Below are positions 20,951-34,916 of a stretch of DNA of 64,000 nt, one piece after another (position 1 is the first letter of the stretch; each line of letters begins with the position of its first letter). The notes under the pieces are model-generated. The model saw only the letters and a program-made list of their open reading frames with translations. It made no database searches and was not told the DNA's origin. Both the position numbers and the translations under genes were made by a program. Source of the stretch: Hetaerina americana (taxonomy: Eukaryota > Arthropoda > Insecta > Odonata > Calopterygidae); the NCBI GenBank assembly GCA_022747635.1, contig JAKTNV010000115.1:124001-188000 (forward strand), in the 5' to 3' direction.

Positions 20951-22600
20951 AAGTCGTGGGTCGGTGCCGCGTCAGCGTAGAAACTTCATAGATGGAATCG
21001 CACGTTACCCCACTCTTAGATCATTGTGCTCCAACAAAACACACCACTTTCATAACGCTCTTAACTTTCACCGGTCGAGAATTCTAAAGTCCTCCTTATT
21101 CACCCGGTTTTTCCCCGAGGTCTATCCACTAAACTCGAGCTCTCCGCGGTGATTATCAGAGGAGGGCGAGGAAATCTTCCGGGGATCTGAGATCGTCTTA
21201 TTTGAGAATTGAATGTTATGCAGATATGTTGGGCAACGAACGGTTATTTAGACTGATTTTGTTCCAAAGAAACTACGCAAAAAGTTATACGGGACTATAA
21301 AATAACATATTACCTCATATAATGGCTTAAAAGAACAATTGAGAAATTGTCTGTAATAGCAAGATCGGTTTTTTGTCAAAGTGAGCGCATCATAACTAAT
21401 GGTCGATGAGAGTGTACTTTTTCCATGCAGTTTTCTACTCGGCCCTAGTACCGACAGATGTTACTCTTTATTAATGAGAGCATCAACCGCTCCAATTGTC
21501 CACGTAGCTGGAATTTTAATGTTTCTTTCCAATGCTTCTCAATCCAAAAAGTGCTAGAGGAAAAACCAGCCCTATCACGAACGATAATACGGAAATGAAA
21601 TCCTGGTAAGCTTCAATCAGCCGAACATATCTCCAGCCCCTAAACGCGATACATATTATTTCAAGAGATCCACAAATAATTCTTCCTGGCGATTAGAGTC
21701 CACCCATCTGGGTGAAGAGCGGTGGCAGGCCACTCGATGTCGGTACGTATTCGTTTGCCTCCTTTGGATTGTCCTCTTTCGTCCGGACCCCTGACATTTA
21801 CACGTTCGGAAAAGCGTCGATTGAACTCACAGGAGAGCTCACACCGATCTACAAGAGCACGACCGACATCGCACGCACACAAACACTCACAAACCTCCTG
21901 GGGAGAGAGAATTGGAGGGGGAGTCTTCCACGAAAATCCCGCACCGCAGAACCCGCGGGTATTCCGATGGCAGGCCGCGCGCGTCGCGGCAACCCACGGT
22001 GTGGCCGGCGAGAAGTCAAAAAAAGGAATGAGCGAAGGCCGACGGCGTCCGATGACTTGATGGCACGACAACCGAAATAAAAGGTTCCCCATCCCCCCAA
22101 CACACACATCCGCCCCTCTCCCGTGGAACGGGGCACACCACTGTGGAGGAAAAAATCAAGCGTGCGCCGTCACTTCTCCATCCGCCCTCAGGCTCCCTTT
22201 CTCCTCTCTCACCTTACTCTCACTCTCTCTCCATCTCTTCAAACTCATCCCCTCCCTCCTCATCACCCAAACCCTCTCGTCGGTCCATTTCTTTCTCTCT
22301 CTCCTTCCCCACACGGATACGGTCCGCCGCTCCGCCTCGGCCCCTGCCCACTCTGGGCACAGACGCGCGCGGTACTGCACACCCAAGCGCGGAGGATCCT
22401 CTCGCGTTGGCGGAGAGGACCGCGGGCGCCGGCGCGAAAGAAATTGCGAGGGACCACGTGCAAATCCATGGGCGCTCCGGACGCAACCACAGGATGGAAC
22501 ATTTTAAAAAGAATATTAGACAAATTGAACGTTATTTAAATGGGGACTCTTTTGGGTCTTTTTTAATATTAAATTCAATGTGTTCTCCTTAATTAAAGGT
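20951..22600. other. Second CpG-rich block, unassigned
   Basis: After an AT-rich interval (21170-21650) a second GC-rich block covers about 21700-22480. Frames of up to 149 codons exist on both strands in several overlapping registers, all Arg-, Pro- and Ser-rich, as random GC-rich sequence would give. It may be a promoter or 5' exon of a divergent neighbour, but I cannot choose a frame. Confidence 0.35.
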
Positions 22601-22624
22601 AAATTTTGATTGGCCCCTGAAGAT

Positions 22625-23225
22625 TATTTTTACTTCTACGAGTCGTGAGAGTTTCCACTTTCCTCACCCTACATTATTTCTTATAATTTCTGCCTGCCTT
22701 CATGCTGCCCTAAAATCATATTGTCTTCCTTCCTCTACTCCGCTCAACCAACGTTGTCCATTTTATCGCCGTCTTCAACACCGCATTACCGTTCAATATT
22801 TCCTCTAACCACGTTTTGTCTTTTTCGGATTTCCTCAGTTACTTCCTTTCTTAACTCAGTATATTTAGAACCTCGGTATTTGTCTAACTCTCTGTTCGAC
22901 TTACGTTCTACACTCTCCGCCGCACTCACATCTAAAAAAAATTCGATCTATGCTCATCCTCTTTCCTCGAAGGAACATTTCTCCATAGAGTACGTACTAC
23001 GCTCCATGCTTAAAGACTTGGCTAATATTTCCTTCACATTTTTACTCAATGTGCCCGTCATACATGTATACTCTCCACTTATTGTAAATGTTTCTTCCTC
23101 TAACGCAACTCTTCTCCATTACTATGACACTATACCTCTAAAATACTGCCCAAATACATTCATTTCTCCACCTTCTCCAGTTGATTCCCTCCTACTTTAA
23201 TGTTTAACTGAGCTTTCTTCCATCC
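22625..23225 (-). mobile_element. LINE fragment, copy 6
   Basis: Minus-strand copy and one of the longest. Read in that orientation it has 'gaatgtatttgggcagtatt' (the MYLGSI-type block), 'gagaagagttgcgttagagg', 'gagtaaaaatgtgaaggaaa' (the KNVKK block), the 'aggaaatccgaaaaagacaa' block and the terminal 'gggcagcatgaaggcaggca'. The same order is found at 38.6, 11.1 and 39.3 kb. The 159-codon plus-strand frame at 22721-23200 is antisense to it. It is frameshifted and lacks the upstream reverse transcriptase catalytic region. Confidence 0.75.
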
Positions 23226-25254
23226 ATCGGATCTCATTCCTTTATTTCTCATGGTTAATCTCATAATAAAAACATGTAGCAATGGTCACTGTGATTTACA
23301 TTAATCTTCCGCTGAAGGTATGCTTTCAATGGACACAAAGACTAAGCGGTGCTTCCCTTCTAACCTCCATCTAATACGGCTTTAAATCACCTAGAATCAA
23401 ACATTGAAATAAATCATTTTTAGACACCGCACACTATGTAACTCTCTTAATTTCGTCCGATGCGCCTAAATTTTCCTTCCGTGATGCAACTTGGCCAACA
23501 TTCTCTCATCTATCGCAAACTTCTTTACGGTATTATTGAAAAAAATACAAGTGGGCATGCCATTTCCAGACTATCATCTTCCGTAAAAAATGTTGGCGAT
23601 GAAATACTTTTCATTTGCACTTCCATCCTTGCCTATGTGTCGCTCGGAGAAATCCTCCTGCTTGGTACCCCGTCTGTCATATTGGAGTATCGAACTGTGG
23701 TTAGGACGCCGTCCTCCATTACGGCAGGCTGATTCAGGCGACGCAGAGACGTACAAATACCATCTCTCTGAACCTCCCTTCGTTCTCATCTTTTCTCTCG
23801 CGGTAAAACTTTCCAAATGTTTATATTTTGGAACAGGCTTGAATAAAACCTACTCCATTAAAATCAGCACCATAGGTTGGCTTATAAAAATCTCGCGATT
23901 TTAAATAGAGATGTGCCATTTAAAACTTGTTAAAAATTTTCTCACTATTTAAACGACATCATGTTCGGAAGACTTGGATAAAATGAAAGATCCGACTCTC
24001 CTAAGAAATTAATGACCTTAGATATGCATTCGATGGTTTCAGGCTCAACTTTGTGGAAGTTCATGTTCATTTAATGAATGACCTTAGTTGTTCAAATAGC
24101 CAGTCTGCTGGAGCCCTTGTCAATCCTTTGGAAGATGTAATTCCATTACTCGCCGACCATAAGTATGAATTTTGCTATCAATGAAAGTTGTTTATTCTAA
24201 AGCAAATAAAAAAGGAAAACAATTATTTTTTAAACAATGGTCGGGTTATATTTGTAAACCTTTATTTTACTGATATTCAGATACGTCGGTAAATTCGTAG
24301 GCATTGGTTACTTGATAAATTCCTGATGGTTGGACGAAATTTTTTCGCCTCTAAACCCTTCTCCACTCTCGAGTTCCGACGTCCAACTTCGACATCTTCT
24401 TTGAAGAGGAGGGTGATAGCGTAGCTAGCGTGAGATAGAGAAACTCCCGGAATATTCTACCCTTCGGCTAAAATGGCACGATAGCACCCAATACCCAAAA
24501 ATTCGTTTTTCATCCGATTCGACCGAGATAACTTTAATTGAAAAAAATGATATCGCAAGAAAAATAAAATATACCATTTATATCATCTATCAGGTAGCGA
24601 TCTATTGTTTTTCCAAAACAGATGAATCCTTCGACCATGATACCGCTACAATTTGCTGCTAGTAGTACCATTCCTCCGACCGCAGAGGTACCCCCTCAGG
24701 TTTTCGGAGTCGATGGTGGGCACTCTCTCGCGCCCTCTCCCCCAAACACTTTTCACCATTCGAATCCCGTTCTCCCTCCGTGGCGATCCATTCGATAGAA
24801 AAGAGAGAGAGAGAGACCTGTACTAAGGAGGCCGGGGGGTGAGAGGTTTTTGGGGAGGTTTTCGGGGGGGGGGGGGGAGGGAAGGAGGGTGACGTGAAAG
24901 GGAACGAGGGTCGTTCGACTGGCCCTTTTTTCTCTCTCTTTGAGTCTTCCAGTCTTGGTCAGATTAATTCGTCCGGTCTGCGGGCCACTCTTTGATCGTC
25001 AAAGACGACAAATGCGACGATTTCTTCTTCGGGGGGAAAACACCTCCCGAAAAATAGATTTTGTTTTTTCCAGGGAAGCAGAAAAATCGCAGCGAAAGCC
25101 CACTCACTCACTCATAGCTTACCATTTGAGGGTAATGCAGCGGTAAGAAAAATCCCATCGGAGAGATTCGAGATCAACACCTTGCAGAAAAATCAGGATC
25201 TCGCCTCATCATTTAACACAACCAGTTTAACTCGACTGAACAAATGAAGGAGTG
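23226..25254. other. No gene recognised; GC-rich patch with a G run
   Basis: Two overlapping plus-strand frames (90 and 104 codons) and a minus one (80 codons) at 23460-23904 have no domain I know. The part at 24650-25100 is GC-rich with a (GA)n run near 24801 and a 14-16-base G run near 24867. No gene start is convincing. Confidence 0.35.
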
Positions 25255-25560
25255 CAGAGGGGAGCGTAGAGGAGAAGAGAAGATATTCGGAGAAATTACA
25301 AGAAGGCAGGATATATTGATGCTAGGTATTTTGATGGCAATGGAATTTTAAAGGAGGCGACGATGGGGAGAACGTTGGTAAGCGAGGTGGGAGGAGGAAA
25401 AGATTAAGCATGTTGGGCGGAGTGAAGAGATGCAAAAATGATGCAGACTTGAAGGATGTTTAATGTAATGCAGTGTTGTGGTGTTCAGTTTGGCGAGACT
25501 TAGAAGGGTAGCACCAGTTAGTATCTATGCCCATCAAAAACCTATCTCGACCTGTAGACT
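25255..25560 (+). mobile_element. LINE 3'-end fragment, copy 7
   Basis: Carries 'ggagcgtagaggagaagaga', 'gaggaggaaaagattaagca'-type sequence, the 'tgttgggcggagtgaagaga' block and a tail ending in 'gcccatcaaaaacctatctc', the same terminal motif as copy 3. Close to copy 1 in sequence. No open frame remains. Confidence 0.7.
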
Positions 25561-28500
25561 ACCATTTAAGCAAGGGCAATCGCGAAGGGGGAATTTAAGA
25601 AAAATAGCATAATTACTGAAAATAACTCTTCACTATTTTACGGTTATGGAAGTATTTCAGATGTTATCAAGAATATTTACGTTGACAATTATTTTTTCTG
25701 AACCGTGACATTATATAACTTTGAAATTGTCAATAGTGGGATAGCTTTTATCAGTCATCGTTCATATCGATGATTTTTTTCACATGCAAAATGAAACGCC
25801 TGAAACTGAGGCGTCAATGTTCATCATGTAATAAGAAAATGCTTAGAGAAATGTATACATGAAGAATAAATCTCGATATTAATACTTGTACCACGAAGTT
25901 TTTCACTTTTCCAAAAGGTTAATTTACTTATTGTACCATTACTGGTAAGAATAAAAGTTCATGTTCGATGCATTTTCAGTTACCTAAAACAGCTCAGAAT
26001 TGCCTGGCTATTCTATAGTATATCATATGAAGGTATTTTAGTGAATACTCTAAATGCGTGCATAGAGATAATTTTGACAACATGCACCATCTATCGACTT
26101 TGGCCATCGCTAATTACAGAGATTTTATAGGTACGACAGCGCTCAAGAATGGTGTTTGGCCGACCTTTCTTTACGAACCGCTTCGGCTCTATTCCGTAAT
26201 GACTTTCATATTTATTTAAGCAATCCTTAACCTCATTTGGAGTCAGAATTAGTGAAATTATGATCGTGGTCGAAAAGAAAGCCTATTTTATTCGAAAACC
26301 ATTTATGAATTGGTTGTGCATGAAAAAACACAACAGTTGCAATGAAAGCATATACTAATTCTTACCATTAAAAGCGTGGGCCTCAGCCATCTTAACAAGA
26401 GGCTGAGGTTTAACAATGTGCTTCTTGAAGTATGTATGCAAAGAATACAGGTAGGCGTCGTATGATTTTAAGGCTTACCTTTCTTAGCTTATTGACCCTC
26501 TTTAGAGGTCTTCGCGTCAAAGTTGCCGTAGGCTATTGCGGAATCTCCAGACGTATCTCGAGAGCTGAAATACTAGAAAGTAGCACTCTTGCCAAATAAA
26601 GGAAGAGACATATCGCCTGAACTGCTTATGACGGAGAGAAGACGTCATGAAATCGAATTTGCGATGCACCAACTTTTTCACGAAAGCGTATAGAGAAAAG
26701 TTTCTCGAGATAAAAGCAAGCATATTGTACAAATAACCATGAGTTCGGACCTGTTCAAAAATGATCATCTTGATTATCAATCTTCAAATAAATACATTTA
26801 TAGTCGAGGAATGGTACGTACTTGAAGAGAAAAGTATCTTTTAACTTCTATCTAGAAGCGTCGGTCATATTTATCATTTGTGAAGTCATTGGATTCTGGA
26901 CGTTCTAACTCTAGTTTAACCGGACGAATCTCCTTCTTCTGGTTCCTCATCACTGCCACTCGCAAAAAGACCGAGAAGTCGAAACAATAGGATTTTTTTA
27001 TAAAGTGAAAAAAAAACTTTTTTTCGTAAACCCAAAATTGAAACTTGTAAAGAAATTCACATCCCAATTTGGATTGCCTATTCTTTTAAGGATTATAGCC
27101 CATGCGGGGAAAAGGTTTTGGAGGATGATTTCACACCTCCACACCCCTTCTTCCTCCAATTTTCTCCTCACACCGCTTCGCCTCTCGCCCTTCGCCAGAG
27201 CATCGCCACATTCCTTTCACTCTCCCTCGGTCTCACTTTCCCTGCAAGTTCATCCTCTCTCCGTAGTTACTCGATTTTTAACGCTTCGGCAGGGTAGACT
27301 TAAAGCCTGAAGAACCGGCCCCTCCCATCCCCGAGGGCCAGCACAGACACCGTCCCCTCCCCAATAATCTCTCACACCCCCTTTCACTAATTCTAGGTGG
27401 AAACACTCACAGCCAGCAGTGGAGCAAGACTGAGAGGGCCGAGGGAAGAATAGCTGAACTGAAGGAACTAGTTGGTCTTAGAATGTTCCGCCTCCCTCGA
27501 CCTAGACTTCCTCTCCCACTGAGGAAGAGCGCCTACTTTCACTCTCCCTCTCCTCTTTGTTACGTTTCTCCAATTAAGGGTGGCCTTCCTCATGGAATGA
27601 ATCATCGAGTGGCTCTTCTATGGTCACCCATGGAGTGGAAAAAATTCGTTCTTTTTTCATTTGAATGTTCGAAGGAATTTCGTTTCTAATAAATAATTAA
27701 CCACCTGAGGAGAATACAAAAATACGCTGGTCAAAAACATTTTTGACTTTGAGAGCGGGCGTATTGAATTTTTCGTGATACTCTCCGTCCATAACTAAGG
27801 CCTATTCGTGTTGCATACGAATGTTTGTGAGCTTGGATGCAATTGTTCGATCGAACGAAGACACCGAAACCTTGAACCATTCGTCGAAGTTCATGTCAAT
27901 TCACGGTTGACAATGGGGTTTAATGTCGTAGAATTTAAAAATTCAACGCTGCACCTCCGTGATTTTATTTTTTTTTTACGTTTCCGAGTCGTTACGGAGT
28001 GTTTGACGCACCAGTTCTTCTGTTATTTCACTTGGGGTCATGAATCAATGCATTTCTTGCATGCGATCAGTAATGCATGAAACAGTAATTGCTAATGTAA
28101 CTCTCCATGCTCCATGAGTGAGTGCTCTTGATCATTCCTGGCAAGGCTGAAGACCTTATCATTACGAAAGCTTCTGCACATCACACTCGATGTCTCTGAT
28201 GAAATGTGGGCCACTTTACAGCACAAAAGAATTGAATATAATGATCCATAATCCAATCGAAATACTAACTTATTTAGAAATCATTTGCATTTATACCAAT
28301 TGGAGTTTATACTGTACTTAAATTGAAATTGGTGAATTATAAAGATAACTTTGCCAAATCACAGCGTGCACTTTGTCGTTTATAAAAAAATAAACTCGAG
28401 GTCCAATACTAACTTCCCTACAATTTATCTGTAACTTATAATACTAACACAAACAAATACCACTTGGATAATATTTATATCACCGAAGGAATGAGTTCCC

Positions 28501-31500
28501 ATTAAATTCCACCGGCTAAAAACAAAATCTGGTCAAGGTAAGTAGTACATTAAAATTAAAGAACTATTGTACAATTACAATTGAATGAGTGTTCGATATT
28601 TGATGGTCAACTTCACCTCATATTAAGCTTCAGGGCAAGTGAAATAATGTTTTTAAATCCAATTCTTTTTTCCACTCCAATTAACGTGAGCCAGGAAATC
28701 TTTGCATAGAGAAAATTACATTTCCCGTCTTAAAATGAAGTTTTCATGAGGCATCATCCGCATTTGCACTCAAGATTCTCAGGTCAGTAAACCAGTGCTC
28801 TAAATACCAACATACTAACTAACTGTGCACATTTTGGATTCTGCGCGGAAAAATTCACTTCTACAGAAACATTTTCTTATTCACTATTATTAAAATTTAA
28901 TTTTAAGATATTTTCACACTAATATGATTATTACAATCATTTTTATTTCGATACTCATCTGTGGTGTTTCCATAGATAAAGTTAGCACCAGGAATATGAC
29001 AGTAATACTTCATGAAGTCAGGACAAGGCATGCCTTTAATTGTATCCAGGAACGCAAAAAATTAAAACTTGGAGTTCAAAAATAATATTAGGGAAATGTA
29101 TTAATGGAAATCACTTAATAATTTACCGTAAAATATCATTTTTTCACATGATAAGTAGAATGAAGCATGTATGCCATACTTTTATTTTGCTGATTCCTAC
29201 GTTCGGGCAGTCCGAATTTCTGCTAGTAATGTTTCCAAATTCTCATAATTGATACTCGTACAAGTCTAACAAGTGTCTCTGGTGGAATATGAATGTTTTA
29301 TTGATGTGGGAAAATGCCATTCTTTGTTTTCGTGCAAAACCTGTCCACGCGCCCGAATTTGTATTGGATCAACTGGAGGCGAATGATGTAGCCCCAAGCA
29401 TTACTTGGGTAAACAGGATGTATAAATTCTCCTGATTACCATAAATTGAATCGAGAGTCAATCATCCAGTAATTGTATTGATTCGTTTGTTTTCATCATC
29501 GCGCACATACCGCGCACATGCGGAGAGATATATCGTTGCAGTCATCCGACGACTTCTTAGTTGTTGATGGTATACAAGTAATGCGGGGTCCTGACAGCAC
29601 AAACATCACCAGGTACAAAATCACGAAGAACAAACTGATGAGAACTGAGCTAGATAGAAAAAATCATATTGCCTTAACCGAGAACGAAAGAAGTCCAATA
29701 TCTAGGGCACAGTTGGCGAGGGTGAGGTAGACTCTATCGCGCACATCCAGTATTTGGAATCTGGTAGGCCTTTTCACAAATCAAAAAAGTACAAAAGAAA
29801 AGAAGAAAACCATGGGCTTACTACGAAAAGACGATTTCAGGACGTAAGGAGGGCTTTATTTTTTAATGCAAAGAACTGGTTTTACCGCATAATTAACCTA
29901 CTTATCACAGGAAATTGGGATATTACGCAAAAATCAAAGCAAAGAGATATAAGAAGACGCTTACTGAGAGAGCGCTGTCAATAACTGCGGGAGGAAATTT
30001 TGAACGACTGGGCAAGTGAGATAGGAAATCGGGTGGAAAAAAGATAAATCGAAGATTGAGGGAAGTAGATCATCCAGAAGAAAGTTAATATGGCAAGAAT
30101 GAGGGGATTGCTACGGATGGAGAATTGGGAGGATGAGAAGTGAGTGGACCTATGCGCGAAACAGAAAACAAATGCTCTCCGCCCAAAGCTGACCGGGCTA
30201 CTCAGGCTGAAGTGATGCGCAGCGGTCGATGAAATATCTCCTACGATAAATTCCCAAGAGTACAGGGACATAAGGGAAAGTAAACTAGGTGTACGTATTC
30301 ACACCGCTACCAGGGTGCGCTTATGCTGGAGATATTAAAATGCGCACACACGAGCCTTACCCTTGAAACCGATCGAAAGCAGACTGGCTCTCGCGGGTTG
30401 AAGCGGGGAGGCGTGGCTGGCGGAAAAGGGATGGGGGGCGGGGCAGGAGTGTACACCACTCCGTGAGTTAAAAGCGAAACCTAAACGAGGAGTCGCGCAT
30501 GTCTGAAATTTCCCGAGGGTCTCTAACAGGCACGGCCGGGGGAACGAAGGGGGAATAAAAAGGGGAGTGGGAAATGCTGGTACTGCGCTTTTTATTTTCG
30601 CCTTTCTTTTTAATTCCATTAAATCAACGCCATCTCTGGGGGAGAACACAGTCTCTGCGCTCTCACGACCTCATGTACCGCCGGACAAATGAATGTATGA
30701 TCGGATGAATGCGGAAGGTCGTAAAGCAATGGTGGGAGGGGGGTTGGGTCCATTAGACCCCTATGGCAATGCCAACGGCACGCGAGAATCCCCAATGCTA
30801 AAAAAAACCACCTCCTTGCTCAGCATAAGGTCATGCGTAATTTCGTTTCTATAGTGATAATGTTTACGTGGAAATTCAGGTATCAATTCCCTCGGAAGGT
30901 TGCCACACATCGTAGGTTTGCACTGGCAATCTTTTCTTTTGTGAGCATCTTCTTTCTATGGGGTAATTCTTCATAGATAGGGTTTTTAAGTAACTTAAAA
31001 CATCCCCTCACATACTTCGTCACTCTGTTTGCTTTTCTTCACCTTGACGAAGATTAAAATAGAATATGGAGGTTCTTATTTTAAAATAGGAATAAATGCG
31101 CTTATCTATTAATATCTGAAGCCAGAGGAAAGACGTGGTTCTCTCATTTCTTTTTGATTTTCCTCCATTGATGTTCCTTCCTTCCACACTTGATCTACAT
31201 TTGCATCTCGAGAGAGTTGCGGAGATTACACGCGTCGAGTGCCTATTCGTACTCGCCTCCGGAACCTTATGCCAGCAGGCTTTTGCTAGTCTCCCATCCT
31301 AGTTCCTCCCATAATTTTACATTAACGTTCACGTGTTTGTCTCGCAAACAATCTCAGACCCGGGCGTTTGCAGAATAATGACGTACATAGTAATTCCCAT
31401 CCGTGAATCACGAATGGTCGGTGAAATCGGCAACGACGGATGTGCCATTCCATTGTCGTGAATCGCGAACTTTTTCCTCTTTCATTTTCCAATTCCGATT

Positions 31501-34500
31501 GGAAAACGTTTGAAGAGGATAAATCGACTTTTTTGCAGCGACTCCTCGCTTTTCGTCGATCCTTATATCGTCGTCCCGCTCATTTCCGTCAGGCGTACAG
31601 TAACAATGCAAGTTCATTCTCCCGTCCTATCGATCCTTCAACTGGAAAAGACGAAGAATTTCTCTTCCCAATGTGTCCATCATTTAGCACTAATGTAAAT
31701 TTGTTTCACATCTCTCTGTAGCGTGACGTTACTGGAGGTCTCATGAGAGCCATCAAGGCGCTAGTGTGGAGTATTTCCGGGTTATTTCCCGCGGAGAAAG
31801 TGGACATATGTGTACCACAAATATCTGAATACCCCAATTTTGAGCCTCCATCAGTCGGGCTATTCTATCCCTCTACTGGTCTGAATCGGGGAAACGACAC
31901 AGTCAGATGAAACTGCATAATGAAGAGAATTTCAAGTGTGACTCTAATTTGAGGATGGTCGGAAAAATGGTGCGCCCAGAAAACATTTCATGTAAATGAT
32001 TATTTGTAAAATAAATCTTTCATTTGCATGTTATAAACACGCTCGCGCATATACCTGTTCTGACGGGAATAACTAGATATAAGAATTCTACATCATGATA
32101 CAGAAATTAATCTTCCTAACTTAACAGTCAAACGTATTTCTTGGTACCAATCACCATTTCAACTCCACCCACATACATAAAATATCCGTGTAAAATGTGT
32201 GAAATGTAATGTCCGTCTACTTAATATTTGGATTGCGAAACCATACACGGCGAATGGCGAGCGCATTTTAACGGTAGCTAAAAGTAAATTCCGCTGCTCT
32301 GGGAAAAATTGCCCTTCGTAAAGATTGTAGGAACAATATGGGGTTAAATCTCACACGCTACCTACAGCTATGATTAAACCCTAGTTTAGGATGGGCATTT
32401 GCACTCTAATTTTCACTTATATCATACCATTCAGAAGGATAGAAAATAAAGTTGTCCGTCGTTTTTTTTACCCAACAATGCAAATGTGTCCAAATAAAAT
32501 TAAACAGCTCTACCGAAAACAACACGCACGGCGAATTTTTGTCGTAAAACTATCTTGATGTGATTCATTAAATATAATTTGTACATAAAGGAGAATCATG
32601 TAGCCTATTTTAATGTATCTGAACTTGAAAATACGAAAGTATACACACGAAGTGATGCAATGTAATCATCATTGGAGTTTACTTCCCCCCTAAGGAATAC
32701 GTACGATGCCTTCATAATCTGTTTTTGAATAATTAACAGACTGGCTGCTTCACGAAGAGCTTTGTTTCACAATGCACCTGGATCACCCCTGATCGGCCGA
32801 ATTAACCTGATGCGTTTCCCAACAATCAACATTGTGAATTTTACCGACTCCACCTGTGGAATACTCGGCGTCACACGACCTTGATCCATTGGCTCATAGA
32901 ATTTAAAATCTGTTCTGCTATTTTTTACTGGTGATAATATCATCTTGTTATGAGGGTGGTCGTAAAACTTTTATTTCACGACTGTGAAAAGGACATTAAA
33001 AGTGAAGAAGAAAGGAAAGGAGGTAAAACATACGCTTTAATCTTCCCTCATTTGAAATTACTATGCATTGCTTTCATACATTGATCACCTTCCATTCTGT
33101 TACAATTACGCCATTGATACAAAATTTTGTGTGGAGGCACAATTAATTCATTTCTCCTTTATCTGATTTGCCCGAAAGTAACGTCACTAAAAAGATTGGT
33201 TCTTCTTGAATGAGAGCATATATAAGAGACGATGAAATTTAAAATTCAACTAGTTCACATACGGTATAGTTTCCCTAAAGTATCCGTTTATGAATGCAGT
33301 TAGCTGGTTGAACTTCATTATTTAAGCATTCGAAATCTCTGCATGTAAGGGCGTGTTTTTAAATTTAATCCACAACTTAAAGTATAGTATTTAAAAATAG
33401 AAAAAATATTAAAAACTAATATTGATCGTATGAAAGGGGATACGGTGTGGGACTGACAGATAAAAATAATACGAGTGGAAGTTGAAATGAGGACGCTACG
33501 TCGTGATTTAATCAATAATAAACGAAGGGTTGTAGGTTAATATAATTAATTTTATAATATGATGCACGTACTATATTGAAGGAATCCGTGAATATTTAGG
33601 AGTGCGAAAAACGTTAATTTCCCTCCCCAATTGCTTAACTTTTCCTATTGTATTTTTTTGAGTCTTTAAGTAATCAATCCACGCGCTGAGTCGCCCAACA
33701 CAAAGGTAAGAAAACGGCATGAAAAGTAATGATAACTTCAAGGGCAGACGTATATCCACGCATGTAATTGAAATTAAAAAATGAGACTTTTTACTAAAAT
33801 CACAGCATATAAAACAACGTGTATGGATTCAATTAGAAATTATAATTGTTGACAATAATGGGAGATTCTTAAAAACACAAAACAAAGTAAATCTTATTAT
33901 AAATAAATCACGGCAGCATTTAGAGTAATATTTTCTATATTGATCTAAAATAAAATCATTTCATTTTTTACTTGATTGATGTTTTTTTAGTGGCTAGTTT
34001 CAAAAACTAAAACTTTTAAGAGTAGGTTGGTTTCCGTAACGGCGGTGAAAACTCCTCATTGGTAATATCAGGGATGCAGGTTCGATTCTACAGAACGTTC
34101 CAACAACGACTTGGATGTTTCTGGCGGCACTTCTTGTTACTTCTTGCAAAAATGCCGAATAAAAATCGCCAAAATTTGTATATTTTTGCAAGTGTTAGTG
34201 TTACGATAAATTAAAAAATAAAATGGCTCCGTTTCCGGCCCTTAAAATGCCCACTGACCAACTTAAACGGCGCAATAACATCTCGTAATCATGGTAGATT
34301 CAAGTTATTACCGTAATCCATAAAAATATATTTCCACGATTATCTACGGGGTGCTTGCAGAAAAATTATATCTCACACTCTTTTTCTTGACGTTTTCTAC
34401 ACCAGAACGAACCAACTGATGGTCTATCAAACCAAAACTGTAAAGCATTTTGTGTGTAATGAGGAAATACCCATCGGATACATACGAGTGGATGATAAAA
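25561..34500. other. Nine kb with no gene or named repeat
   Basis: Mostly AT-rich single-copy-looking DNA. Frames are 60 to 104 codons and without recognisable domains. Slightly GC-richer patches occur at 27100-27600 and 30290-30760. A small hairpin 'gcctcagcc'...'ggctgagg' sits at 26382-26408. This could be intron or intergenic DNA. Confidence 0.45.
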
Positions 34501-34509
34501 GAAGACACT

Positions 34510-34582
34510 TGGCTTTTCCACATAAAAAAAGTTTTGTATATGACCCATCGTTTTTGTTACAGGGTAACATCCTCATCTGAAG
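34510..34582 (-). ncRNA. Hammerhead-like motif with 'gtggaaaagcc' tail
   Basis: On the minus strand: AGATGA (plus 34573-34578) in place of CTGATGA, a strong stem II TGTTAC-CCT-GTAACA (plus 34555-34569), AAAA in place of GAAA (plus 34551-34554), then a loop ending GGGTC, a GTC cleavage-type triplet (plus 34542-34546). Downstream comes 'tatgtggaaaagccaagtg', the same end motif as the palindrome at 54.2 kb. Probably a decayed PLE or fold-back terminal module. Confidence 0.45.
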
Positions 34583-34795
34583 ACTCTGATGATACATAGG
34601 TGTTCGTACCCCTGACAAATAGGGCCCCCAGGTCATGTCCTGTCGGAGAATAACTACTAAGGGCATCTAGGCGGCATACGAGGAAAGAGCATATAAAGTG
34701 AAACATAGAGAGGGTCAGAAATTGTTTGAAAATATGTAAACTCTACTAAAATTTGTTGTCTTCGGAGTAATTTTATGGAATTAACATAATGTACT

Positions 34796-34916
34796 GAAAT
34801 GAAATGAAATTATTGACTTTGCAATTCCTCACACTTTATTTAAAAACACGAAACCTGGGTCGTGTTTTTAAATCAAGAGTGAGGAATTACTAAGTCGACA
34901 ATTTCATTTCGTTTCA
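34796..34916. repeat. Palindromic fold-back repeat, family F3
   Basis: Arms of about 53 bp: left 'gaaatgaaatgaaattattg', 'caattcctcacactttattt', 'aaaaacacg'; right is its reverse complement with a few mismatches. The centre 'aaacctgggt' also occurs in the palindrome at 62.1 kb ('cgacctgggtttcgacccgg'), so the two may be related. Confidence 0.65.

Noticed and set aside
22123..22592. 138- and 149-codon plus-strand frames in the CpG block
   Set aside because: Overlapping in different registers, Ser/Pro/Arg-rich, no motif; nothing favours one frame over another.
22721..23200. 159-codon plus-strand frame as a gene
   Set aside because: It is antisense to LINE copy 6, whose landmarks are clear on the minus strand.
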